64,000 nt of DNA from Phymatolithon calcareum (GCA_977006965.1 OZ345366.1:62001-126000), one strand, 5' to 3'. Positions 30,420 to 42,194 are shown, counted from the stretch's first letter. Translations and numbers: made by a program. The notes: generated from the sequence alone by a model not told the origin.

Positions 30420-31930
30420 TTCTTAGTATTTCTCCGGAGTCCAGTTCATACTTTGTTAGGTTCATGCGTATGATCTCCAGGTGGTGCTATGCTGAAGTTC
30501 CGAATGTATTCGATATTAGCGTCGTGCTCACTTGAGGAAACCTGCCGCTGGCCAGCGGTCAATGTCTCACCTTGGCAAACCTGAGGATGGCCGGGATATC
30601 GTCCGGTTTGTCGTACGATAGTTTCCTCTTTCTTCTTGCTTCGAGGCACGAGCCTTCTTTTGCGACCAGTATTCGTCGCAGTTGGCCTGGAGATTCCCTT
30701 ACTGCATATATTTGAAGGGGGCCGCGAACTGTTCTTCTTGCAGCATCGCGGCAATATCCCGACTTGCCCACTGTAGTTTTTTGAAGTTTCGCTCTTCCCT
30801 TGGTTTGGATAGGATAACCGATTTCCTTGCGTTTCCTCGTAGTAGCATCCTCAACGCTAATATATCTCTCTTGTGTTCTGGTGGTTGTATTCTGCACAAA
30901 AACAGGAGCCGCTAGATCCTTCTACTTGCCGTATCACCGAATACTTGGAAAAAGAAGGTTCTTTCTACTACTTTGATAGCTTCTTGTACTTCTGAAGTCC
31001 ACGGTGTGAGATGGATAGCGTATTCCCACCTTGGTTGAATCAATGAATTGTATATACGTAAGGATTTCCGGATATTTATGTCCCGAATGAATACCCCAAG
31101 TGGCTTCAGTTGGTGTACAGCTGCTTTGGCGTTTTTTATGCGCCTCATTGTGCTTGTTACCGTAATTCCGGTTGGTCCTAGAGATATTCCAAGGAATGAA
31201 ACTGCAGGTACCTGCGAAAGGGTCTGTTGTGCTAGCCTGAATGTGTGGTTCTTTGTCTCAGTCGACTCCAGCACGCCGCTCTTACCTTTTTTTGCGTCCC
31301 ATGTCATTCCTCTCTCTCTTCGACCCACTTCGTTGAAATATCGAGCAGGTGCTGCAGGGCATGCGGGGCTTTTGCCAACACGATCACTTCGTCTGCAAAG
31401 AGAACTGCAGACACGTCTGCTACCATGCTCGGAACAGCGCCGATGCGCTCCGCGAACTCGTCCATAAATATGTTATACAGACCTGGGCTGAGCGGTGACA
31501 CTTGCAGGACGCCTTTTTCAACTGTGAACCAATTCTTCTTGCTGTCTCCCGCTGTAAAGATCCAAGAGGGTAATAAGAATGCCTCACATATGTCGCTGAT
31601 GGCCTTAGGTAGGACCATTCGCATCCGTTCCTAGAGCAGTTTCCTAGGTACAGTGTCATATGCGGATTTGAGGTTGAGAACTGAGATGCATCTATGCCCT
31701 TTCCGCTGCAGCTACGTTGGTCGGAGTATGGCTGTTTCCGTACTCTTGCCTTTCTGAAATCCGAGTTGATACTCGAGGTTTGAGTAATGTCTTCTAAGTA
31801 GGGTATTGAGAGCTGATTTTATAACCACAATTCGAAAATAATCTGTTTAGGTTCTGTTTCGGGGTTAGATCTTTTTGACCGCCAGGTACTGTAGACATGC
31901 CCACTCCTGCCGTTGAACCGCAATGTGCAC
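30420..31930 (-). mobile_element. LINE with reverse-transcriptase domain (degenerate)
   Basis: Longest LINE copy here. On the minus strand: an RT opening region (HYSNLEYQLGFQKGKSTETA), motif A (CISVLNLKSAYDTVPRKLL, then an in-frame TAG), motif B (GVLQVSPLSPGLYNIFMDE), and motif C (VLFADEVIVLAK). In motif C the second catalytic Asp of FADD is Glu. Then follow the thumb-like LGVFIRDINIRKSLRIY and SLIQPRWEYAIHLTPW, and decayed C-terminal sequence. No N-terminal endonuclease is present. A small piece of the same 3' end recurs at 55970-56055. Confidence 0.85.
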
Positions 31931-32117
31931 CAGACCTTCTTCTTGTGATGGTTATTTTATAGATTCCCTTGTCGCCACTGGTCTGGTTGTGGAATGCTAC
32001 GAAGTAACTGGCATCACCTACGTGCGTAGTCATCTCACGGTGCCCCTTAAGCCTAATTTGACCAAGCGAGAGCGCAAGAAATTGACCGGCGCCATCAACA
32101 GGCTGAAAAGCGACTGA
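31923..32117 (+). pseudogene. possible C-terminal gene fragment
   Basis: The end of the ORF (VATGLVVECYEVTGITYVRS, then a Lys/Arg-rich tail KLTGAINRLKSD) reads like a genuine protein terminus. It has no plausible start and abuts the 5' end of the LINE, so it may be the truncated gene into which the LINE inserted. Confidence 0.3.
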
Positions 32118-33359
32118 CTTAGGCCGGAATCTCGACCAGAGCAGCAGAACTACCCGAAAGTGGAGCTGAATGACTCCTACAAGCGAGATCCATGTCCTGA
32201 GTCGTTAATGGCGACCAATCTCACCTCAAATGAGTTAATCCGTTTTTTGGCTTTTCGCAGTCATCATATGCGAAACCTGGTCACAATTTGAGCGAGATAC
32301 AAAGCTTAGTTGCCTCTTTCTTGCTCTTTCCCCCACACCGGGGGGGCCAGGGACTTGTTCAAAACCATAACCTTTAACTGCAGTCATGAAGAGAAATCAT
32401 CGTGGCTGGGGGGATATGTGTTGATTTATTTTAAAAGCTGCCAAGGCCTCTCTTCAAGAGTAACAGGGTCGCTTTTGCACGATTTTCTAAGCGAACGTAA
32501 TTTGCCTATTCAGTTCATCGTGGCTGTTGAACGTGTGAAATCTGACTTTCAAGATTGATCTGGCCTCCGGCGAGTATGTGAGCAGCAAGAAGAGCACCGC
32601 ATCACAAAAATTAAGTTTGCCAAGAATAGTATACCGCACCAGGCAGTGCGGATGAACGAAAACAGATACAGAATTCTTTGCGAAAGGTGATTTGTTTGCA
32701 TTTTCCGAGAAAACCACCGCAGTTAATTGAAGAAATGGGCAGTCAAGGAGAATGGGCAGTTGGAACACTCAACAAAATCCTGAAGAAGCCTTCATAGAAA
32801 CCGACAGAAGAGATTGAAGTGGCTACAGTCCTTGATGTGATTCTATGTAATTCCGATTAAGGAAGCTGAAAATTTTCAATGCTAGTAGAATATGCCTAGA
32901 AAGGTTCCGACTTCCCTCCAGTTAGGACACATGGTACCTTCTCAATAAATCCATTTAATTACGAGGAGGAAAAGGGGTACCTCTGTGAGAGGGAAGTAAA
33001 TCTCCGGAGTCTGTAGTACATTCTGCGCGAGCTCGGTCCCTCTCGAGAGCGTCTGTGATTTCCACTGGTTTCTCGGAGGCCCTCAACGGTCCTGATATGT
33101 GGACCTCGTGCCGTTTGCTGACAGTCCGAACCAAAATCATAACACCCCCGTGCTCGGTGGTCATTTTTCCAAATACGACAAAGTATGATATCATTTTACC
33201 AAATTCCCCCTACTTTTATTTACGGCATGAGCCAGAGCAATAAGTTTCACAATAGCAATAAAAGAAATAACTCGCAATATGTATTGCAAAGAAGAGAGTG
33301 TGGCTCGGCATGATCGCGCTTTCAGAGAGAGTGCTGAGGTGACGAATAGGCGCAGCACT
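32118..33359. other. no recognisable gene
   Basis: Short ORFs only. The minus-strand stretch 32955-33194 (YFVVFGKMTTEHGGVMILVR) is open but isolated and unrecognised. Confidence 0.4.
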
Positions 33360-33640
33360 TTCTTTGTCGCGCCGAACGGAAGCTTTGAGCTCGGCGATGA
33401 TGGAATGCCACGGAAGAAACAGCGCCCTTTTTATTTGGATGATTTGGCTGAGGAGAGGAAACCGCTGTTTCGGGATGAGTTGTGGAATAAGCCTGCGCTT
33501 TTCAATCGCAAGGTACGCGATAAGGGAGAGATGACTCGACGGATCGATAGGTAAATGCTTGGTTTGGTGCGTGCGTATTTGAGCTCTGTTCCGAATATGT
33601 AGGGGGAGGCGATTGGAGGAGTTCAAGACAAAGCTTACAA
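33360..33640 (+). pseudogene. GT14 3' fragment (D2 copy)
   Basis: Starts abruptly at FVAPNGSFELGDDGM and continues PFYLDDLAEERKPLFRDELW and NKPALFNRKVRDKGE to a stop at 33554. It aligns with the end of the glycosyltransferase at 16769-17790 and preserves the frame that the first copy has lost there. It shows what the C-terminal tail of that enzyme looked like. It carries no catalytic region. Confidence 0.7.
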
Positions 33641-34516
33641 TGCAAGAGTAAACACTGGCTTGTTCTTACCACTGCTTGATATTTCCCGACACTGTGAAAT
33701 CAGCTCAAGCAATATCACCACACGTCTCTTGACTGTGACCTCTGCACTATCACGCACGGGGTCGTCTTCTATATTTCGTGTCTAGTATCTTGTGCTCTTG
33801 GCAACGCCATATTCGCAAAAATTAGCAGATGAAGTCGCCGCCGAGCAAAGCCACCTAAATTCAAATGGCTTATATGGCATCTCACAAAGGCTGCACAAGT
33901 TTCGAGGCGCACCGCAAACTTCTATATTGTCCTAGCAGGGCATTTCTGGACACTGTTGACTGATGTAAACTGTGCAGTGGTAACGAGCTTGCGCCTCTGT
34001 ATTGCAAATGCGGTCTGAAGGGATTGCACGTCACATTGAACAAGCTCATCACCGTCACCGGCTAGTCTTGAAAGTTATGAAGCATAAATCGTATGATCTC
34101 GCGTTCCGGACTCGATTTGCCTACAAAAGGTCTCGATGAAGCTCTCACAGTTATCTCAAACTTAATGCCCAAGCAACGACTTTCCGATATTCAAAAAGAG
34201 ATGCAGGAAATGGCAGTTGATACCGTCCAAAAAAAATGTCCGAAATCAAAATGAAAACGTAAGCGAAGGATTATAGCGCAACGAAAAGTCTCTCAGGTGC
34301 AATGATAATTGACTAACGGAGCTTCAATAAAACAGAAATCCATCCATCCATCCTACAAAAGGCCACCATTTCGAAGATTCCTACAAGCAGACCAAAGCCC
34401 CCAACAACCACTTCCTACCTCCTGGAAGCCGAACCGCAGAGCTCAACATAGACCTTATTGCCAACCACTGCGAATCGCACACTGCATTCAACAAAACCAC
34501 CACAGAGTCGATGCCA
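33641..34516. repeat. D2 duplicated block, upper part (copy b)
   Basis: Collinear with 17800-18405. It contains about 70 bp extra near 33930-34000 and a longer middle around 34110-34380. No conserved ORF. Confidence 0.6.
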
Positions 34517-34530
34517 CCCTTGATCACGAC

Positions 34531-35496
34531 GGCCCGCGAGACACGAAACTGAAGAATTTCGGCGCGGGCGGGTAGAGGGCGGGTAGCCCGCGCCGGTATT
34601 TGTGACCATGACGAATGCTTTGACGAATGCACGCATTTTGGCAGCTTCTCCGCCGAAATCGGTTGTCGCGATTAAGAACGCTGCCCCGCTGAAGACCGAG
34701 TGCATAGTGCTGACCCCGAAACACTCCGCGAACCGACGCGAAATATGCGAAATAGTGCTGCGTGCTGAATGTATGAAACCATCGATATCATACCCGGCGC
34801 ACGACTAGTTGTCGCCGACGCGGAAACCGGAACCCGCGCCGAGAGTCCCCACCGAAGTTGTCCCCCAGAGCGAGGTTCCGTTTTCGGAGCCGCGCAAGAT
34901 GTCCCCCCGAGTGGGCTTCCGTTGAACGCCCCCTGAAGTTGTCTCCCCGGGCGAGCCTCCGTTGACGAACGCCACCCTCCAAGTTGCCCCCGCGAGCGGG
35001 ATCCCTTTCAGAGCCCCCCAGAAGTTGTTCTCCCGAGCCGGCTCCGTTTACGAGCCCCCCGAAGTTGTCCTCGCGACCGAGGCCCCGTTGAAGAGCCTCC
35101 CGAAGTTGTCCCCCCCCCGAAAGAGCTCTCGTTGAAGAGCGCCTACCTGTAGCTATCCCCTCGAACGAGCTCTCGTTGAAGAGCACTCCCCCTGATGTTA
35201 AGAGCCCCCAGAAGTTGTCCCCCGAGAGTTCTTCCCTTTATTAGCCCCCCGGAAGTTATGCGAGCGCGCCGAGAAGACCTCCGACTGCGGCTGTTTGCCC
35301 TACTCGGCAATTTTTACTGCGAAGAAGAAGAACGTTGCAAGTGGTGGATACTAAAGTTGGAGATGATGGAGATGAGTGCAGCAATTGTGATTTGGGAACA
35401 TAATTGTTACACAGGGTAGTTACTGAGACCCAAGCTGCTCTGTTGTCGGATATACTGGCGTTGAGGGCTTGTAAAAAAACATACAATTTCCCCACC
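34531..35496 (+). mobile_element. composite retroposed insertion (class T2 tail)
   Basis: CCCTTGATCACGAC occurs at 34517-34530 and 35497-35510, and the sister D2 copy at 18400 lacks the 966 bp between. The 3' end (GGCGTTGAGGGCTTGTAAAA then ACAATTTCCCC) is the T2 LINE tail seen at 37441, 50922 and 63116. The front has a short ORF (34602-34808, with KSVVAIKNAAPLKTECIVL) that might be a LINE ORF1 remnant. The middle is a minisatellite. Confidence 0.75.
34815..35260. repeat. GC-rich degenerate minisatellite, about 39-45 bp unit
   Basis: About ten imperfect units, each with GAAGTTGTCCCCC or a variant followed by GAGCGAG..TCCGTTGA-like sequence. On the minus strand it stays open for 132 codons with a 13-15 residue period (GDNFGG, REDNFGG, GGNLEGG). 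All unit lengths between anchors are near multiples of three on that strand, but a coding role is unproven. Confidence 0.7.
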
Positions 35497-35510
35497 CCCT
35501 TGATCACGAC

Positions 35511-36720
35511 AATTTGTAAAAAATGCAATGACGTAGCACTCGACCTCGTCGTTCTCCTCGCAAAAGGCCGCGCGCAAGCGGAGCCAGAGCATGTCGGAAG
35601 TTTGTGTTGGTAAACTAAAGTTTGGAAGTAAGTCTGGGTCACATTCTTTTCATCTCTACTTTGTCAAAGTGGTCACTGACGTCTATAATCCATGCATGTT
35701 GTTCGTCTTGGGTCATGAGCCTTGTCAGTATTATGCACGGGATTGCCTTTTTTCAAATTACAATGATCGCGGGTGTCGTCACCTGTTTGGTGGTTGTATT
35801 CGATACGGTGCGCATTCCGAAGTTGCTTTCGATCAATTTCATGTTGTGATTCATTGCTCAGCTTGTTCGAAGTGGTTGTTGAGGGTTGTCCTGCTTCTCT
35901 TCAATTTTGAAAGAACGGTCTCTTTTTTTGGACAAACCAAATCCCTCTGCCACAAGATAATACGATTTATGTCTAATAACTATCAAGTAAAAAAGATAGA
36001 GGTGAGAGCCTTTGCAAGGTGCCGTGAAATAATGTCATCCCAAATTCGCAATACACGTGCACCAGCACCTAATGTTGACCTGTTTTCTTAAATCACCAGC
36101 CCCGTAATATGCCCTGATTGGGCAGGCCAAAAGTTCGCGATGGTGTTTAGAACTATTTGCGCAACGCTGAGATGTCATGAAACGCCAAATTTAGTAAATT
36201 CACTCAGCAGTGGTTTTCCTCCGAAACTTCTTGAGATGGGACGGCATACCTGGCATGGAATTTGGGAGCTGGTATTGTGCTTGAGCGTGTTTGTGCTATT
36301 GCGCAGAGCAATGTGGCGATATGGCACGAAGTGAGGGGAAAAAATAGAGATGCACAATTGCACTCTTTGCGTGACTGCGAGGGACCCTACGAATGTTGCG
36401 ACCTACGTTCTGGGTTTATAATGGTTTACGCAGAATGTTACTACGATTCTAGTATGCCGTTCTGGGAATTAATTTTGGAGATGCCTTAATTAAGGACGAT
36501 TTGTTGCATATTTCGTGAATATGGACGTGACGAGGCTTGCCAATCGCTTGAACGAGATCGACTAGCAAGCGGGAGCATAACTTGCTTATGATATGCTCTT
36601 TTGCTCTTTGGTCACATAGTACCCGGCAAGCGAGTCAGATGGAAAGGTAGTTCTCTTTCATTGATCTTATTCTTAAGCTTTTCCACTGACGTTTTTTTCG
36701 CTGACTGCATGCCGACTCGT
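35511..36720 (+). pseudogene. unidentified duplicated ORF remnant (D2 copy b)
   Basis: Collinear with 18406-19615. Here the frame 35591-36091 stays open for 166 codons (CIRYGAHSEVAFDQF, FMSNNYQVKKIEVRAFARC), longer than in copy a. The downstream part (36262-36489; NRDAQLHSLRDC) is in another frame. Homology ends at about 36720, exactly where the copia LTR begins in copy a. Confidence 0.4.
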
Positions 36721-36931
36721 GGTGCTGAGCTCCAGTTTACATGCACTCTCTGGCAATCGGAATCACGCGCTGTGCAGCATGAGCCTCCCCAAGAATCCAT
36801 CAGCACTTGCGTCGCGAACGCAGAACAAAATAATATGGCCCATTCCCAATACTTCCCTGATGCCGTTCAATAATCGATTCATCATCACTCGCATGCCGAT
36901 AGTTGTGAAGCATAAATCGTATGATCTTGTA

Positions 36932-37036
36932 GAAGAAGAAGAAGAAATGCAGATTTTATTTAAAAGTTACCAACGGATCTGCTGACGCTTGGGGCAGTTT
37001 TCCTAGTGTCAAGAGATTTTGGCTGGATTCTGTCAA
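36932..37036 (-). mobile_element. short retroposon tail, class T4
   Basis: Flanked by an exact 12-bp duplication, TATGATCTTGTA, at 36920-36931 and 37037-37048. Antisense: GAAGAAGAAG, TTTAAAAGTTACC, GATCTGCTGACGCTTGGGG. Confidence 0.85.
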
Positions 37037-37048
37037 TATGATCTTGTA

Positions 37049-37430
37049 CAAGAAGCACTTCATTTGACTATAAAAGAAGCCATGAACAAACGACGTCGAC
37101 GTGAATACAGAATCCACGAATACCATCACCGAGGCAACGACACCGCAATTTGCAAAAAATGCAATGGCGTCTGCACTCGACCTCATCGATCTCCTCGCAA
37201 GAGACCACGCGCAAGCGCAGCGTTAGCGTGCCGTAAATTTGTGTTGTACTTTTGCGTCTCGACCTTTTTGTCGTATTTGCTGGGTCGATGCCGCCACTGA
37301 CATTTATCGTGGGTATAATTTGTTTTCTTTTTTTGAACCTGGGCCTTGTTGTCCCACAGGTGACTTGTTCTTGAGAGGATAGTCGACAAAGCAACATAAA
37401 GAGGCACATGCGGGCACTCCGCTGCCACAT
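37049..37430 (+). pseudogene. third piece of the D2-type ORF remnant
   Basis: The segment around 37130-37230 aligns with 18405-18490 and 35511-35595. In one frame it reads FAKNAMASALDLIDLLARD, in another CKKCNGVCTRPHRSPRKRP; the first looks like the better ancestral frame. It is interrupted by the LINE at 37441-38419 and appears to resume as EVRARESAERAEIEATHTF, stopping near 38495. Confidence 0.35.
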
Positions 37431-37440
37431 ATTGTGAAGG

Positions 37441-38419
37441 GGAAATTGTAAGTTTTTATTTTAGAAGCCCTCAACGCCAGAGTCGCCGACACCAGAGCAG
37501 CTTCCCATGTGCTACTTTCGCATTGTCTAAAAATATCGCATCACACTATCATTTCTTCCGTCATTATTTTCTCTAATTCTAATAGTCTGTCCATCGCCTG
37601 CATTGTCTCGCCCTCAGTCTCTCCGTTGAGTTGCGGTCGTGTGAGATTGCGCTGCAGGGTCTCAAGGCTCTTCTCAGCAACCTCGCCGAATTGTTCCACA
37701 TAGGAAGAGGGTTTCCGTGGAGGGAAGCGTCCGACGTACCATTTCACTGCTAACATTCTGTGCTTTCGCGATTTGATTAACACAGTCGGGGTGGCGCGCT
37801 CTTTCCTGTCCACTGGGATTTTTCGTTTCAATCCTTCTTCTGTTCGGCCCCAGGCTTCTCTAAGACGCAGTTTCTCTTCCTTGGGCGTCACCTTCCCTTG
37901 TTCCGCCCGGTCGATCTGCTCGCGGAACAGATCGTGATGTTTCATGTAGGAAATATCCCTTTCTGCGTAGCGAAGGTCTTCGGCTTTGCCTTCGTAATTT
38001 GGCTTTTTCTCGATTTCAAGTTTTTCCTTCAGTAGTCGCGCAGCAAAATGTTCGCCCAGCTGTGTCCTTCTGATTTCCGGGGGTGTGATTTTGCAGAGCG
38101 ACCTCATTCGGTTTTGGAGACGGAGTGCAAAGCGTCCTAGTTTGGCGGAGTAGAACAAACCTTCGGCCTGGTTGATTTGAACTTGGACAGATCTCGTCCA
38201 CGTGGTGAGGTGCAAGGCGTACTCCCATCGACATTGCACGAGGGTCTTGTAGATCGTTATGTTCTTCATTGTGTGTAGTCCCTTGGCATTCATTCCAATA
38301 TCTCGAAGACGCAGGATAATTCCCTTCGCTTTTGAGATTCGGTTCAACGTGGCGTGTTCGGTGACACCCTTGTTGTCAACGGTCATACCTAGGTATTCCA
38401 GCCGTCTTGTTTCATGGAG
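37441..38419 (-). mobile_element. 5'-truncated LINE (tail class T2)
   Basis: Flanked by an exact 11-bp duplication, TATTGTGAAGG, at 37430-37440 and 38420-38430. One open frame of 281 codons on the minus strand (38386-37541) covers the region after the RT active site: LEYLGMTVDNKGVTEH, TLVQCRWEYALHLTTW, RMRSLCKITPPEIRRTQLGE, KHRMLAVKWYVGRFPPRKP, LETLQRNLTRPQ. The frame is intact, so the insertion is young. The 3' end is TTGAGGGCTTCTAAAATAAA then an ACTTACAATTTCC tail. Confidence 0.9.
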
Positions 38420-38499
38420 TATTGTGAAGGAGGTGCGTGCACGTGAATCTGCGGAACGTGCGGAAATAGAAGCTACTCATACTTTTTCTAAATAATACT

Positions 38500-39640
38500 C
38501 CTGATGCCCTCAAGAAAGGAGCTAGGCCATCAAGGTCCATACGTGAATTGCTATTGGCACTCATGCGTCATGATTTCTGCACGATGGCATCAGCTGCGGT
38601 TATACAACGACGAACATACTGTGCAGCGTTCAACGAGTTATCTGTTTGTATTTTTTCTTTATTGCGAGAGTGCACACAATGTGCGGCTTGATAAGCCGTA
38701 TGTTTTAAAATACGATAAGACTATCTTCAGTAAATTTGTCTGCTGAAGAGGAGGCTCTCTTTGGAAACCATTTTGCTACTCAGATGCTGCGCATTACGGT
38801 AAACCATCATGTTGCACTGTCTGGCCTCCAAAATGCAAGATGCTGGTATTCAAAAGAGTTCACAAGAACCAGCTCCACTCTGCAATCAACCATCTCTGAT
38901 TCGGGACTAGGCGACGGTACCTCCGGGCCAGGGGACGTGTCGTAGGGGATCTGCGTTGCCTGCATGACAGGCGGAGGTGAGCCCGTGACATTCTTTATCG
39001 CCTGTGCTTGTTCGTTTCAAAGTGACCTTATCGCTCCTCAAGTGTCGCCCCTCCTTCCTTTCTGGAGACTCATTGGACACAAGCTTGTTGAGATTGAAGC
39101 GAAGCACACCAGAGGTCCTCTGCTTCCCGGTTTCAGTTTGAAAGCAAACTTTTTAATTGAAGTTTTAAACAAGCCTCAGAGCCTTAAAAATGAATGCGTT
39201 AATCCCTATGGGTCTAGAAAGCCGTATTTCTTATAGCACGCTTCTTCTCTTCCTGCCGCTCGCCATTACACGATTGCACAAGAAGCAACTTAGCCTCGCA
39301 GTCTTACGAATATATGCGCAACGCATGTATTGAAAATGCATCTGGTTGAGGCAAAGGCGGCGGGAGAGTAATCCAGCAATGTACAAGTGATTCGGTCTCT
39401 GCCGATGGGTAAACTGAGTGCCCTCTCACGTGGCAACGATTGCAATGTTTCCCTGAGGAAGTGGATATTTTTTACATGTAATACTTCCTCCCTCCGAGTT
39501 GCCTACGACAGTGTTAGCGCTTTCATTTATAATTATAGCTGGCTAGTTTTTTGAAATGGTCTTGAAGATTCGGGCCGCACTTTGCAGCTCTGCTTTTTCT
39601 ACGTATTCCTTTCTAATCGAGCTTCCAAACACTCTTGCAC
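38500..39640. other. no recognisable gene
   Basis: Short ORFs only (38504-38746, 38736-38945, 38964-39236), without motifs or second copies. Confidence 0.45.
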
Positions 39641-40240
39641 TTACGACCGTAATCCACCTTTGAGCCGGCTCACCACCGCTTGGAACAAGCTAGGTTTAGC
39701 AGTTGCACTGTCAGATCTTTTCTCCGTTCGAGGCTCTTCAAGAATATTCTCTAGAGTCTCCTTGATCTTCTGCAGCTCTGTGCCCTTTACTTTACCCTTT
39801 GATTCAAAGTCTTTAATCGCCTCGATGGCGTCCAAAACGGAAGCCTGAGCTGCATGTTGACGCTCTGCAAACCCTGTGTATTCCTGAAAGTCGAAATAAT
39901 TGGACTTGGAAGACGGCTTCTTTTTCTTGATTGGAAATCTACTCAATCCATTACTTAGAAACTTGGTGACCCGTCGCACTGGCAGAGATGAGAATGTACC
40001 AGCGTTTTCCTCTTGTTCAACAATAATCGATTCCTCAGGTCCCATTCCACTGCCCGACATGAACTCAAGATTTTGAAATGCCGTACGAAAATCAATGATT
40101 ATTTCTGTTTGTCTTTCGGTTCGTGTGTGCAGGCGATCAGATTTTCTCCTCTCGTACGCCAATTCATCTCTCAGTTCTGCTTTTTGTCTCGTAAGACTCA
40201 AAACCGCCAGCTCCAGTTCCTGTCTTGAGTAAGAGTCCAT
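39641..40240 (-). CDS. intact coiled-coil protein, unknown function
   Basis: An uninterrupted 199-codon gene and the best intact host-type gene here. The N-terminal third is a strongly charged heptad region (LTRQKAELRDELAYERRKSD), followed by an acidic linker with MGPEESIIVEQEENAG, a basic patch (FPIKKKKPSSK), then two more helices (ASVLDAIEAIKDFESKGK; LQKIKETLENILEEPR). There is no signal peptide or TM. It starts at the ATG at 40240, with TATAAA 76 bp upstream. No family recognised; the order coil, basic patch, helices suggests a cytosolic or nuclear adaptor, which is only a guess. Confidence 0.75.
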   Translation of the reverse strand: MDSYSRQELELAVLSLTRQKAELRDELAYERRKSDRLHTRTERQTEIIIDFRTAFQNLEFMSGSGMGPEESIIVEQEENAGTFSSLPVRRVTKFLSNGLSRFPIKKKKPSSKSNYFDFQEYTGFAERQHAAQASVLDAIEAIKDFESKGKVKGTELQKIKETLENILEEPRTEKRSDSATAKPSLFQAVVSRLKGGLRS

Positions 40241-40315
40241 CGTGTAAATGGCAAGAGAGGAGAGCGATTGGTTGATAGTTTGTTGCCTTCGCTTCTAGAA
40301 TCCTAAAAATCGGCA

Positions 40316-40321
40316 TTTATA
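40316..40321 (-). promoter_or_regulatory. TATA box of the coiled-coil gene
   Basis: TATAAA on the minus strand, within CGTATAAATGCC, 76 bp upstream of the ATG at 40240. Confidence 0.6.
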
Positions 40322-40433
40322 CGATTCCAGAAGTAAAGGCAACCAGAATGGCATTGCGTGGAATAATGGTGAGAGGCTTGCATGTGCTTCTGTGTTTCCT
40401 ACAAGAAAACGCAGTGATGAAATAAACTATATT

Positions 40434-41340
40434 GTAAACGCATTGGTGCCCATGATTGCATGTTCTAGTTTGAGATGCAGTCTCTTTTTTAGATACTTGT
40501 CGTACTAAATGGGCACCTTGAAATCCCTTAGATGTCGTGTGGGTCTAACCCGCCCATAATTTGCGATTCACGAATCTTTTTTGTGCTGCATCATGTGATC
40601 CGTGCTTTGTGCAAATGTACAGTCTCAGCTCATGTTGCTTGCTTGGCGCTCTTCTAATTACCTCTTGGAGCTTGTTGCCTGCTAGCTCAAAAATGTATTT
40701 GACCGCATCACAAGCTCCCACCGAGCCACTCATGCTCATACCATATCTTGAATTGAATACGGTTCTCATCCAGTGTCAATGAGCACCCTTAACATTGCAT
40801 TTCCGCCTCCCTGCACCTCTGCTCCACAGATACAAATTTCTGTCTTGAATGGTCCATGCACTTCCTCCCCCACCCTTCGTACAGTTGATTTACATCGCAG
40901 TGCCCACGTGACCGCAAAATAAGCGCTCTTGCAAATTGAATGTTTTAATGACAATACTTGTGGATTCCATCAATCTCTTAGCTTCTTCCTGAATCTATAG
41001 AGACTCGTCTCTTCCCGTGTTGTCTTGTACCTGACATCTTCGGTCTCCTCCCACTTCGGATGCCCTGTGTTTTGCAATTCATCCTTCTTACCCTACGCCG
41101 TTGTGCAAAACATTCTTCCACCGGAAGTTGTTCATGCATCGTGTATGGAGAAGTCGTTACATGTGCGTCATTCCCTCATTCGGTGAAGTGAATGTTCGGG
41201 CTAGTGAAAAAACGGTTTTCATCGTACTGCCATTGTTTGCGCTGAATACTCGCAAATACATTTTTAAGGAGTGGTCAGCCCGTTTTTACCGTGCGATTGG
41301 GCTCAGAGAATAATTTTAGGAAATAAATGATCCCTAAGGT
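40434..41340. repeat. D1 repeat, 5' module (copy c)
   Basis: Nearly identical to 1-904, with scattered substitutions and small indels, which points to a recent duplication. Left of 40434 the sequence is the unique upstream flank of the coiled-coil gene, so 40434 is a true boundary of the repeat. The window's first base is therefore close to the same boundary in copy a. Confidence 0.8.
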
Positions 41341-41796
41341 TTGCCGCGTCATCCGAATTACGCCTTGCCTGCGCACTCTACAGTCAGCAACCCCCAGTGC
41401 GCCGCCCACCTGCATGCGGCGGCTTCCGCACCGCAGCAGTCTGCGGCCACCATTCGTATTGTTGACGGTCTCCAGCGGCGAATTGCCTTCTATTTCGCCT
41501 ACTTAGGCACTCGCCGTCTGCTATACCCTATTGTCCGATCAAACATCGGGCACGTTCATGGCGATGAAGTCTGCCTGGTGCATCTCGCACTTGCTCCTTT
41601 TCCTCTGTCTCTTCTCTCCATTCGCCCTCGGCTCGTTCTACCAATCCGACCACCTTTTCTCCTTCCACTGCAACCGCGCCGCTGACTGCGGTCTCGGCAG
41701 ATTTAAAACCTTGCACTAGTTCCGTCGCTGCTCGAACTTCCAGCACGTTCACCGCAAAGCCGGTCTCGGCCCGGGCGTCTGTCAGTCGTCGTCGTG

Positions 41797-41821
41797 GCGT
41801 GGCGTGGCGTGGCGTGGCGAC
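41797..41821. repeat. GTGGC pentanucleotide expansion
   Basis: Four to five GTGGC units, where the otherwise near-identical copy 1 (about 1358) has two. Local slippage since the duplication. Confidence 0.7.
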
Positions 41822-42194
41822 CACTCGTTAGCGCGGCGGTAATTCCCTGTCCGCGTGTGTGCGGGAGGAGCAACGAGCTGAAGGATGAGATGCGCTTCTC
41901 GCGCGACGGCACGTACGTGCGGACAATGGATAAATCTCCGTAGAAGCCGACGCGCGCGGGGGATTGTAGATGTGCGTTCGCCGTTCGGCAACTGGCTTTA
42001 CCGCAAGGAGGCATCCTATTTGGCCGCCAGTGCGCGCATGGGGTGCCTGCTCGCGCCGTCGCGTGTACGCAAAGCGCGCAGGACGCGGGACGAGACGCAG
42101 GCAAAGTACCTGCAGAGGATGGAGGGTCATTTCGAGCGTGTGATGGGCACAAGGTCGAAGTTGCGCACGAGGCGCAAGTTGCACATTCGTATTG

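Noticed and set aside
34788-35186. Gly/Arg-rich repeat protein on the minus strand of the minisatellite
   Set aside because: Periodicity follows from the DNA repeat. There is no start context, TATA or partner, so it is listed as a repeat rather than a gene.
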